A stretch of 64,000 nt of DNA from Thamnidium elegans (lineage: Eukaryota > Mucoromycota > Mucoromycetes > Mucorales > Mucoraceae), in assembly GCA_025201345.1 (NCBI GenBank), contig JAIXMG010000002.1, positions 124,001 through 188,000 on the forward strand. The letters run 5' to 3'. The notes below the pieces were generated by a model. That model did not search any database, was not told where the DNA came from, and saw only the letters and a list, made by a program, of their open reading frames with translations. Positions 1 to 11,700 of the stretch are shown one piece after another. Each line of letters opens with the position of its first letter. Position 1 is the stretch's first letter. A program made the translations under genes and the position numbers.

Positions 1-585
1 GATGCTATTTTATCACCCATCTTATTCCGCTTAGTGACAGCTGCTAGTAAACCAATTGATCCAGTACCACGAGATCCTTTTGAAAACTCTTACTTGTTTA
101 AAAACAAGACCGTCATCGAAAATCAAATTCGTGTCGCGTTTGATGATTTCAAACCCTTACTTCAATCAACTCCAATGCGTTATCACGATCCTTATATCAA
201 TGAAAAGACTTCGGCTCCTAGCAATAATCATCATCATATCAGTAACCATGGCAATAAATCTCATTTGAAAATGATTAATTCTTCCATCTCAAACATGAAA
301 CTCAATCTCAGAAAACATAAATCTCAAGGAGGCATGCCGAACTGTGATATCATTAATGAAGATACACCATCTGTACCTATTATTTATCATGATGAGAATA
401 TCAACATCAATAATACCTATAGCGATACCGATTCGCACATGTTATATTCCTCAGAGTATAGTAGCAACAGTAGCAATAATAGTAGTGGTAACAAGACATC
501 CAAGCATAATCAAGTCAAGAGTATGATGAAGAGAGTAATCAAAATAGGTACACTTGTACCTAGTAAGAAAACTACCATCTACTAA
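1..585 (+). CDS. 3' end of an unidentified gene (partial)
   Basis: The frame is open from the first base of the window to a TAA at 583-585, about 194 codons, so the start lies outside. The first 70 residues look like folded protein. The rest is low-complexity, rich in Asn, Ser and His, with a His run and Asn/Ser runs, and it ends in a basic segment. A 45-base A/T-rich stretch and a long A run follow the stop. I do not recognise the family; the low-complexity tail alone does not define a function. The frame itself is convincing because it is long, starts at the edge and has protein-like composition at the beginning. Confidence 0.6.
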   Translation, partial: DAILSPILFRLVTAASKPIDPVPRDPFENSYLFKNKTVIENQIRVAFDDFKPLLQSTPMRYHDPYINEKTSAPSNNHHHISNHGNKSHLKMINSSISNMKLNLRKHKSQGGMPNCDIINEDTPSVPIIYHDENININNTYSDTDSHMLYSSEYSSNSSNNSSGNKTSKHNQVKSMMKRVIKIGTLVPSKKTTIY

Positions 586-608
586 AAAAAAATATATATT
601 TATACACT

Positions 609-647
<39 letters not shown>

Positions 648-1524
648 AATTCTACATCTACGTTTATTTATCCTTTATTTTTTTTTTCTTTCTTTAATTC
701 CCCTAATAATAACTTCTTTTTCTTATATATTTAAAAAAAAACCCTACCTTTTTTTTTTTTTTTTTTTTGCTTTTTTACATTTAATAAAAGCTATATCATA
801 TTTTCAATAGAAGGAGAGAGACTGCTTTTTTTCAAATCTCCCTTAATGAGAGAAGGCAGGATAGAGTATTAGGCTCGTTAACAACAAAACATATCCCAAT
901 CGGTATATGTAATAAAACCTATACACAACACTACAATAATAATTAAAACGCACAGACCTCTCCCATCATTTTTTTTTAATTGTAAGAGATGTCATTATTC
1001 ACTTCACTCTCTTTAACCGCCTTGAAAAAAAAAATCATATTGACTTTTCACTCAAAATATATAATGCATGCAGTTTTTTTTTTATGCGCGTACTGAAAAA
1101 AAGAAAGTTATTGAGTAATTGGATTCAATAAGTTCACTATTATCACGGGCTATTACAGTTTACGTTTCGTGTGTGTGTGTTTTTTTTACTACGAACTATT
1201 CGTATACTTTGCCTTACACGAATGATCTAATACACTGTTAGCCTTCTTTCGAATTTCTTGGTGCACGCATTGGTTATCATTTACTGTACATTAAATTAGA
1301 TGCATTCTGACTCCAGTCATGTCGAACAACCCAGCGTATCTTTTCCCTTTTTTGCATTTGATCTGCAGCAAAGATCAGCTTATTCCCGCGCTTCTAACCA
1401 AGCTACAAACGTGTTCGTCGATTATCTTTTTGACTAGACTTTCTATACGAGTTTAATTTAATCTTTTTTAGCTTCGCTTTGGATCGACAAATTAAAGCGA
1501 TACATAATCTGAGAACTATACGCC

Positions 1525-1560
<36 letters not shown>

Positions 1561-3000
1561 CTCCTTGGGTCATGTTAATAAAACCAGTATTAGAAAAAAA
1601 AGGGTTGCGCGCGGGTAACACAAGTGAATCGTAAATTACGTCGTAAAAAAAACAGCCCCTATTTCCTCACAAGAGTCCCCAGTCCTTCTTCTAAAAGCTA
1701 AAATTGTACCCTGGGCATATCCATATATTACGCTCTTGGCTTGGTTTAAACCTTAGCATAAATATCTCTCAAGTGACTGATCGACTTCTACACACTCGAA
1801 AAAAAGTAAGGAGATCCAAAAGAACAAACAAAAATACTGGCTTATCGATCAGATACTATTGGTTAACAGTTTTACGCCAAGCCTAAACCAATTTCTGAAA
1901 GAAAAAGAAAATAAAGAGCATGTAGATGATACGCTGCTGAGATAAACAAATCAGGCTTTAAGATACAGTATGTAAAGTACCTGGAGGGGGGTACCAGGTC
2001 AATAAGATGGATGTTTGTAAACATATATTTACTTGATAGTTTCCTGTTTCTGTCATTCGTTCTATTAGTTTGCGTATAACGACATGATGACTAAATATCA
2101 TAAATGTGGGGGGGGGGTTACTTTTGCTTCAGCACGAGCCTTTCAGCTGCTAAATATAAATTATTTGTCTGCCATTGATAATTATATAGCATTATTGCAG
2201 TTGAATGTGCTTCATAGAATTGATACAAACTCATATACAAAAAAATTTCGCTTACAAAAAAATAAAAACTACAGCTTCATCTTATTTTAATATACTTAAA
2301 TAGTAATGTGTTGTTAATCTATACAATTACTTTTCTCTCTCAGTGTCACGCTTACAAAAAGTACTTGCGAGATTTATTACGTATTTTCGGAACCGACAAC
2401 CGCATGCCAAAAATAAGCAATTACCAAAAAAATACCTTCAGGAACAGAAACCTAATAATTGCCAATCGGGTTTCTTTTTTCAAAAGCCCATCATTTAATT
2501 TCTAAAAAAGAAACTTGATTACTTTTTTTTTTTTTTTTTGAAAAAAAGCAACTACACCCCTAAAAGACCTATATCAAGAATGGATAAGGAAATATGAATA
2601 CAAAAGCCCATTATGAACCGACGTCGGCGAATAATCTAGTATATCCCGGTCTCTTTTTTTGTCAGTGCGACACTCATCGTTTCTTTAGAATTTACAAACA
2701 GTGTGATAAACGTTAATGCTGTAACCAAAGTTCATGTAAGAGATATAATTACTACGTTTTTTTTTTTAAAAAAAAATCAGGTCATTCAAGTGTTTAATTG
2801 AATTAAAGTAGTTTTTAAAATTGAACCCAAAAGAAATTGAACGGCAGTTTATAAACCTCATGATCAATCAATGTTTCTTTTTTTTCCCCTTCAGAATCTG
2901 GGCTTGCCTTCATTAGAGGATGACCTCCGAAAGCGTCAAATATACAAGACACAATTGGCTTAAAAAAAAACTAACAGATATAGATTAGTTCAGCAATTGA

Positions 3001-3045
<45 letters not shown>

Positions 3046-3460
3046 CCCTTTACTTGAAAAGAATTAGAAGCATTATCCGAGAAAGGAACTTGGTCACAGC
3101 TTTTGAGAAAATCCAGAGCCTTATTTTGGGGCGCTTTGTCTATTCATGGCAACCCTCTCAAATAAGTTACCATTTGATGAACAAATCAAATATTAAGGAG
3201 TAATGCTAATATATATCAAAAAAAAAAAAAAAAAAAAAAAAAAGAATGGTGGAACTGTCATACGAAACTGTTATCTTTTATTCGCTTTTTTTTTATTGTT
3301 AAAAGCTTTTGTTTGGAAAAAAAAAAACCTTAATACTATATTCTTTTTTTGGGGAAAAACATTCTATGGTTATTAAACTTTAGGTATTCGCAATTTTAAT
3401 TGCTTTAAAAGATACTATACAAATAATATAACTTTTTTTTAAATTGCGCTGAAAGGTGGT

Positions 3461-3506
<46 letters not shown>

Positions 3507-4798
3507 TAGCGCATAAAATGTAATTTACAAAAACAAAGTCCAGAACTATACAATGAAGTATTATGAAGAAATACCTTAGTTCCCTTGATTTTTTTTTTTT
3601 TTTTTTTTTTTGTATGTATTTTTTTATTAATTATTTGTTTGTTCAACTATACTCGGATAAAGATACACATTTTTTAAGTCAAATGAGTGAGATGAGGAAA
3701 AGTGATGATATATATGTACTACATGAACGCAAAAAAAACAAAGAAGCATCACTCCTTGATTACTATTATCACCCCTTATTGTTTACTTTAACTTTAACTT
3801 TGTTCATCACAGACTTTTTTTGTTGTCATTATAAGTGAGCTTAAAAAAATAAATAAATAAATTACAGCTTCGGAAAGAAAAATAAGTCAAAGTTCCCATC
3901 GCCCTTCTCTGTACATGATCCGATGATAATGTATTTTTAGTAATTAGAAAGAAAGAATGTCAAAACTGAGAAGAGCCTGTGACACAACGTCCGTTGAGAA
4001 CAGTACGTGTAACTTTCTAATAACTGGCTTTACCGTTCGGAACATCTACAAAGAGTAAACCTATATTATCGTAATGCTAAAAAAAAAAAAAAAAAAAAAA
4101 CTATATATGAATACTACAAGGCCTTTTTTTTTTTTTTTTACACAAATATATAAAAAAAAAATAGGAGTTAGTATCGTCGTGTGTTTGTGACCATAAAAAG
4201 AGTTACCGATCAAGCTTTTTTCCCACCCAACTGATCATGAATATATTGTACAACATCTTACACAATACATCAGAAAAAGACAATGATTCGGCAGCTCTCA
4301 AAGAACAAAAAAAGAACGAAAAGCATGTTTATATACAAAATGAGTAATAACGAATGAATATATTTTTTAGTTTTTTGTTGTTGTGGTGGAATAGTAACAA
4401 TACATCATAATACTTCATAATATATATTAAAAAAAAAAAAAGAGAGAGAGCAGGAGAGAGTGTGCGTGTGTATGTGTGTGATAGCTTCTTAGCATATACA
4501 TATGATTTTTTGTGTTTGTTTGTGTGCCTGTGATATTTTTTTTTTTTTAGGGAAAACGGACAAGAAAAGAAATAAAAGGTATACATAGTAATAGCAGGAA
4601 AGAAGTACATAAAAGAAATGTATAAAAAAGAAAAAGAGGGAGGGACCGAGAAAGAGAGAGAGAATGTACACATAAATTACGAAGAAAGGTAATAAGTAGT
4701 AGGTAGGTAATAGGTAATAATATAGACAAAAGGAAAAAAAAAAAAAAGGGCCAGATAAAAATATATAAAGTAATAGTCAGTGCAAAAAAGAGATGCAA
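586..4798. other. Gene-poor low-complexity region
   Basis: I find no convincing gene here. The stretch is AT-rich and carries many homopolymers, including A runs near 611-643, 3001-3044, 3218-3243 and 3463-3504, a T run near 1529-1556 and a G run near 2107. The short open frames consist mostly of Lys or Phe runs from these tracts. The last few hundred bases are the 3' flank of the homeobox gene. Confidence 0.6.
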
Positions 4799-5983
4799 TT
4801 ATCGCATAGGTATTTGGTGATAATGATCATTAGCATCAGATAATCTTGTTCTGCGAAATATAAACCTTTGGTTATTCATATCTTCTTCTATTGGAGATTG
4901 TCGATAGTAATGAGAAAGAGGTTCTTGTTGCAAGGGTGGAGAGGATTGATCAGCTGTATTACATAAAGTTAGATTACAATTATTAAAAAAAAAAAAAAAA
5001 AAAAAAAAAGTACTTACGTGATGCAAAATCTCTTTGATAAGTATAAAAGTCATGTCTTCTACGTCTTGGAGGTTCAAATGCAGTGCCAGAAGATGGTACT
5101 CTAGAAGAGTTGACAAGTTCAGGGTAAGCCATCATTTGAGCAGTTAAATTTTCAGATTCCAACATGGGTTGTAAAATACGGCGCCTGGCATTAATAAACC
5201 AGTTGCTAATTTGATTTACTGTAAGACCTGTATGACGAGCCAAATCCGCTTTTTCCTTTTCTGCTGGGTAAGGATGCTTCTTGTGCTGAATGAGCCATTT
5301 TCTGAGAAATTCGGTAACTTCTTTTGGTAAATTTCCTCTTCTTCTTTTTTTAGTGGGATCTACAACTGGAATCGTTGTTGATTTAGTTATTTTTAATGGT
5401 TGATAAAAAGTTGGCTTTTCTTGTTCTTCGTTATAATAAAGTCCGCTGTGAACACCTGAAGAAGTTTCAATCACAGGTGATCGAATGTTATGATGATGAT
5501 GATGGCCGTGCATGTCAATAGTGGCAATACTTTCACCAGAACTTGAACTTGATGAACTAATATTTGATGTTGTACTTGTACTAGGAGATACCTTGATATC
5601 TTTATCTAAATAATCTAAATAAAAATTAGAAAAAACAATGTGCACTGATTTTTCTGTATCACATTAAATTACCCGCTTCATCATCAACTAAGCCTGCCTT
5701 TTCAGACCAAAACTGTGCATTATGTTCCAGCATTTCATTGGTCTTATCACGATGGCGATCGATGGCTGTGCGGTTATTGTGTTTATTCACATTTAAATTT
5801 ATAGATAGTTGTTTTGATGGCTTATCATGGTAAAGAATTAAAGGGCAAAAGGATCGAGTAGTTGTTGTTGTAGTTGTTGCTTTCACTTGTGAGTGCTAAT
5901 AGACAAACTTTTAATAAAACAGGCCGTAATAAAAATAATAAATATTTTAAAACTATTATTACCTTTTCAAATGTGTTTGTCAT
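4799..5983 (-). CDS. TALE-class homeodomain transcription factor
   Basis: Four exons on the minus strand: 5963-5983, 5673-5895, 5018-5614 and 4799-4953. Phases agree and give 331 residues. Introns of 58-67 bases have GT-AG ends. The homeodomain lies at about residues 170-232. It begins with a basic arm (KKRRRG), has the three-residue loop extension with PYP that defines the TALE class, and a recognition helix containing WFINARRR. The N-terminal half is rich in Thr, Ser and His, including a His run. TALE homeodomain proteins of fungi act in the nucleus as sequence-specific DNA-binding regulators, several of them in mating or development. Which subgroup this belongs to cannot be read from the sequence. 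The first exon codes for only seven residues, so an alternative start is possible. Confidence 0.85.
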
Positions 5984-8794
5984 TTTAAAAGTTTTTTTTT
6001 TTTTAAAAAGATAAAAAATATAAATTGTAAATGTAAGGAAGAAGAAGGAAAAAAAAAAAGAAAGAAAAAATATACGCCTTTTTTATATATTTGAAGGGAA
6101 TTAAGTATTTATATATATTTTTAAAAAACTTGCACCTGATTACGCTTTCTCCAACCGTAGCAGTAACACAAGAAATTATTTAGGCTCAAGCATATAACGC
6201 GCCGACTTGCGGTTAGAGAAAAAAAAAAGGGGGGGGGGGAAGGAGAAGGGGGGGGGGGAGACAGAAAGAAGAGAGGAGGTGAAAAAAAGTAGTTTATGAA
6301 CGCAAATTTGTGTTACAGTTGTATACATCTGACTGATAATTTAATGTTCAATTTTAGCTCTAATTTGATGTCGATGCTTAATAAAAGCACACTTTTTTTA
6401 TAAATACGATAGAAAAAGTAAATAAATAAAAGGAAACATATGTACGTAATTTACTTTGTACTATTACACGATAAAAAAAAAAGCTGTATTTTAGTGATGA
6501 GCACAACAATCAAATTGTTTCATCCCTTAGTTCTCTCTATCGATATACCTAACCCCTGGTTTTTTTTTTCTTCTGTCCTTCTTTTTACATGTAGTCAAGC
6601 TCACACAACATTTCGCTGCACCTTTTTTTGATATAGAGTTACCTTTAATCAGTTTCATCATTTGTTACAGTAATAACTTTCTTTTTTTTTTTGGTTATAT
6701 TCGATTCTATTTTAAATTAGATCGATCTTATCCCGGCTATGCATATACTTGGTGATGCGTCAGAGGAAAAAAAAAAAAGATACTTATACGATCGGCTGAT
6801 ACGACTACCAAAAGGTTAAAAAAAGGCTTTCCAAATTCAATTCGGCCGGTGCCTTCCGGTTTCAATAGCTCAGGTAGAGCGACTTTATTATTATTCTGTA
6901 TCAAGTCTGACTAAAAAAAATAAAATAATAATAATAATTGAAAGAGCACGGACCAGCTGATACTTTTCAAATATGTATTTTTTTTTTTTTGAATGAACGC
7001 ACAACGAGATTTTTTTTACTAATGTATTACAATATGATACTCCCAAAGATAAAGCACACTATAATTTCAGTTACCCCTATTTGGTAAATGTAACCCATGT
7101 TTGATGAATAATGACACAATATTCACTTAAATAGACGTTTAAAGATGAGGGAACCCTCTATATTGTCAATCATTTATAAAGGTTCGTTGCACCAATATTG
7201 CTTACTCACAAAAAATACACAAAAAGTATCATCTCTCCGAATCATTTTTTGCCAGCGTGCACAAAAATATATAGTTTTTTTTATTTTATTTTTAAAAATA
7301 GGAGTTTCTTATATCGTTAAACTAGATAGGAGCCATGCAAGTAGCATGATAATATTCTATACTTTTTTTTTTTTTCAGAAAAAAAAAAAGGGTATTACCT
7401 ATAAATAATGATTATCATATCAAGTCAAGAAAAAAAAAAAAAAAAAAAAAAAAAAAACGAGGTCTGGTACATGAAGGTTATACAAGAGACAAGTTGGACA
7501 GGCCACCTTAATCATGTGGAATTAAAAGGATTTTCTCTTCCCGTGAAAGCAAAAAAAAAAAAGTCATTTATATCATAGCAACAATAAATAATAAAAAGAA
7601 AGGAGCAAGTTCTTTCAATGACAACTAATTCATTTGCTTTTTTTTTTAAAAAAAAAATACTTTATAAATAGTTTTTTTTTTTTTTTTTTTTTTTCCAGTC
7701 TATATGATGACGAAACATGAGCTGTACGCTTTGTAAAACTACGCAATAAACTACGGAAACAAAATGCGTTCATGTTTTATTGTTATTTTTCGTGGTAATA
7801 GTAATAATGCATTTTTGCATGAATAAAAATGACTAAAATAAACTTCTCTTCAACCCAAAGAAAAAAAAAAAAAAAAAAAACGTTTGATCTTTTATATATC
7901 AGCTGAACCAAGAATTTATATAAATAAAATGCTACTTTAAAATATTATTATATCAAGTGGGTGTACTACACTGTTTTTAGTAGAAATTAAAAAAAAGGCT
8001 TATTCTACATTTAATCACTTTTTTGTATAGTATAGTATATATGCTCTTTTTTTTGGGGGGGGGGTTATTTCGCTCTGCCATTATGCATCCCAGCACGTTT
8101 GGTTAATTATTATAATAGATCATCCTTATCACCTTGTTGGCTCAATTGTAGTGCATAGGCAAGGGCCACGTGTGCAGTAAAAGAGTGAATGCGTCTAGAA
8201 CAACTATTTTCTGTCGTTATCCGAAAATACCATATATCAAGGGGGGGGGGGGATTACATACAAAAATGTCATTTGATTATCCAAATCTACCTTGTTTATA
8301 CATTTTTAAAAAAAGCCTCTGTTACTGCTTTGAACTAACTTCCCTTTTTAGTACACATGACTTTTAAGGTCATTGGATATATCACTAAGATTAAAATGTA
8401 GACTTTTCTATAAATATATAAAGATGATGGGCGTATGTCAATCAAAAAAAAAAAAAAAAAAAAAATGATAAGGCGTCGAAATGCTTTACTAATGTAAAAT
8501 CTTGCTTTGCCAAATATGTCAAATGCATAGGCAAATGACTGAAAGAAAGAAGAAAATATACCAAAAAAAAAAAAAGAAAAACTAAACACCCGAAAATCAT
8601 AATAAATAAATAAAATGTTTAATAATAGTAGTAATAGTAATATATAGTAAATAATAGCAGTAAAAGATATACAAAAAAAAAAAAAAAAAAGAAGGAAAGT
8701 AATGGGTAGGGAAGAAAGTGATTTAAAAAGAACGTATATTTTTTTCAGTGTGTATATGTAATTTTTTTTTTGTGTGTGTATACAATGGGCTTAT
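5984..8794. other. Intergenic region without recognised genes
   Basis: The stretch is AT-rich with many A and T runs (for example 7430-7457 and 7671-7694) and pure G runs near 6230-6259, 8056-8064 and 8241-8252. No open frame here has protein-like composition. It separates the 5' end of the homeobox gene from the 3' end of the kinesin gene. Confidence 0.6.
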
Positions 8795-11700
8795 TTAGAA
8801 GCACATGAAAGAAGATTTCTTTCTTAATAGTTCATCCAATTGCTTTTCTAATTTCTTTATAGTTTTATCAGATTTATCAAGTTTTTGTTTTTCATCTTGT
8901 AATTGTTTTTGTAAGGTTTCCATCTCGTCACGAGATACCATATCCTTCATCTGATTTTGGCAATTTTGTAATTCTTGTAATAGTGCTTTATTATGATCAG
9001 CCGCTTCCGCGAGTTTACGCTGGTTTTCTTCTATAGCGGCGTTAAAAGTGTTTTGGGGGTCTTGTGGAATGGCTCCCGATCCGTTCTTATTGGAAATGTC
9101 ATTGTTATTAGCAGATGACTGGTCACCTTGTGTTTCGGACGAATCAACAATTGACATGCTACCAGTCGATCGCTCTTCAATTAGCTCTTTTACTTTGGGT
9201 ATAAGCGCATCATCTGACACTACCCCAAGAATTGATTTCATGTCATTCATTTGTTCTTGATAAAGTTGGACATTTTCTTCACTCTCATCCAGATCTTCGG
9301 CAAGCGCCTCCATCTCACCTGTCATACGATTCATCTCTGCTTCTAATTCTTCTGCTAAGCTGGTATATTCCTTGTTATCTTCTCTCATTTGCTTGGCTTC
9401 TTCTTCTAATTGAGATATACGTTCTTGGTATAATCTTTCTCCATCTGATGTTTCTTTGGCTAACGTAGTATCAAATTCTAACTTTTTAATTCCTTCAGAG
9501 AGTTCCTTGATCGTTATAGTATGCTTTTCAATCGCTTGACGCTGCTGTCGAATAGTTTCTTCCTTTTCAAGGTGACTTGTACGTAACAGAGTAAGATCTT
9601 GCGTCAATCCTTTTACTATTGCTCCCTGATCCTGTTCATGTGCCTTTCCATCTTGTTCGCATTTAGCCAATTTATCTGCATGCTGTCTTTCTATTGTTTC
9701 CACTTGATCATGATGTGCAGACGTCAACGATACTATCTTTTGCTCGTGTTGAATCAGCGCATCATCCATTTGTTCTTGCAGCCTTTGTACCAGTGTGACA
9801 TGGTCGGCCTTCGCAGTTACTAACTCAGCTTCGAGGCTAACCATCTTTTTCGTGAGCCCGGTATGTTCCTTTTGCAGTTGCTCAAGGGCAGTCTGGGCTG
9901 CTGCATACTCTGATTCTAACACCTTCTTTTGTTGATCTTTAGCAGTAACAACTGTTTGATGATCGGATCTTAAACCTGAAAGTTCCGTATTCAGCTCTTG
10001 AATTTGGTCCGCATAGTTACTATGAACTCGACTCAATTCTTGTTGTAATACCTTTAACTGCTGCGTCGTATCCGTGTGTTGCTCATCTAATTGACGCATA
10101 CTTTGTTGCACAGATGTCAAACTCTGCTTTTCTAATTTCAATTGCTCCAACGCAGATACTTGTTTATCGTTTATCGTTTGCTGTTGGTTTAGTTTGAGTT
10201 GCAATGCTTTCACCGTAGCGTTATGGTCCAAACTAGATTGTTGTAAACTATCAAGAGCGTGAGCAACGTGTTCCTTTTCAAGTTTGATAGTCTCGAGCGC
10301 TTCCTCATGTTGAGAATTCAATTGTTCTAATTGTTTAGCATGTGTATCCTTTTCAAGTTTTAGAGTTTCCATCGTTTCGTCATGTTGAGAATTAAGTTGT
10401 TCCAATTGTTTAGCATGCAAAGTCTTGAGTTCGTTTAATTCTTGTTGTAACGCGTTCAATTGTAATGAGCTTTCTTCATGTTGAGCATGAACATCACACA
10501 ACTGGTCAAGAGATTGAGCCAAACTGTCATTTTCGCGCTTGATCGTATCCAAATCCATTTCGTGCTGCTTCGTCAACTCTACCAAGTGATGATTAAGTTC
10601 ATCTAATTCAGCTTCTAAATCAGCGGATTTTTGACCCTGTTGAGCCTCTATCGAACGTAACTGACCTTCAGAATTAGTTTGCAAGTGTTGAATTTGGTCT
10701 TTCAATTCCTGTGCAGCATCAACGTGCTGAGCAGCCGCTTCGCGTAATCTTTGATTATGGATAGTCAGGGTCTCTTGGTGAATATTTTTAGCTAATTCAA
10801 TTTCTGTTTCAAGAGAAGTCATTTTTTCCTTTAAATCATTTGACTCCTTTTCAAACTCTAAAGTTAATGTTGAAACGTGACGTTCGTGGTCCAGTACCAA
10901 CTGTTCCGTATGTTCCTTTAACTGCATTTCTAACGCCATCATCTTTTGCAAAGCCATTTCTTTATCTGATATGGCGCCGTTCAACGTTTGATCCATTCCA
11001 TCTAAACGTTGCTGCATATCGACTAATCTAGACTGATAACTATCCGTTTCTTCTTTATATTTAGCAATGACATCGGCATCTACTTGCTTCTTTAAAAGTC
11101 CTTCGTGAGAAATCTTCAGGACAGTTAAAGTGGCCAATGTTTCTGCTAAACGCTTTTGTAATGATGTTGACTGTTGATTGGATTCATCCAACAAAGTTTT
11201 TAATTCGTTTTCAAGACTTGCACTATCTTCTACCTTTTGTTTCAACTGTACAATGTAGGTTTCCTTTTGGTCTAAATCTAAAGTTAACTTTTCAATATCT
11301 TGTTTTAATGCACCATGAGCTGTCTTCCATTGCTTTGTTTGCTGTTTCTCTTGCTCCAACACTTTTGCTGCTTCTGTTTGTAATGCTGTCTTTTCATCGC
11401 ATTCGGTTTGTTTCAGCATGTAAATTTGCTTGTTTGCCATACCCAAATCGTGTTCTAATTTTTGAATTTGCATATTATGCTCATCTTGCTTTGTTAAAGC
11501 CTGTTGCAAGTTGGCAATCTCAGATTCAAAAGCCACCTTCTCTTGCTCATATGCATCTTCTTTCGCTTGCGCAATTTCTTTACTAAGATCAAGTGACTTT
11601 GGTGCATTTATAGTATCATCTTCATGTGCAGTAATAGAAGAAGAATCACGTTCCAAAAAGTCTAGTTGCTCTAAGCATTCATGATACCGCTGCAACACTT

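Noticed and set aside
3380..3838. Frames of about 90 codons on both strands
   Set aside because: They consist largely of Lys or Phe runs from A/T homopolymers and have no partner exons.
4329..4798. Overlapping minus-strand frames just downstream of the homeobox gene
   Set aside because: Very rich in Phe, Leu, Ser and Tyr from low-complexity DNA; they lie in the 3' flank and show no domain.
6855..6900. Possible tRNA start (AGCTCAGGTAGAGC)
   Set aside because: It resembles an A box, but no B box or acceptor stem follows within the expected distance.
11137..11586. A 149-codon plus-strand frame inside the kinesin gene
   Set aside because: Antisense shadow of a coiled-coil region; the Gln/Glu/Leu codons give a hydrophobic reverse frame.
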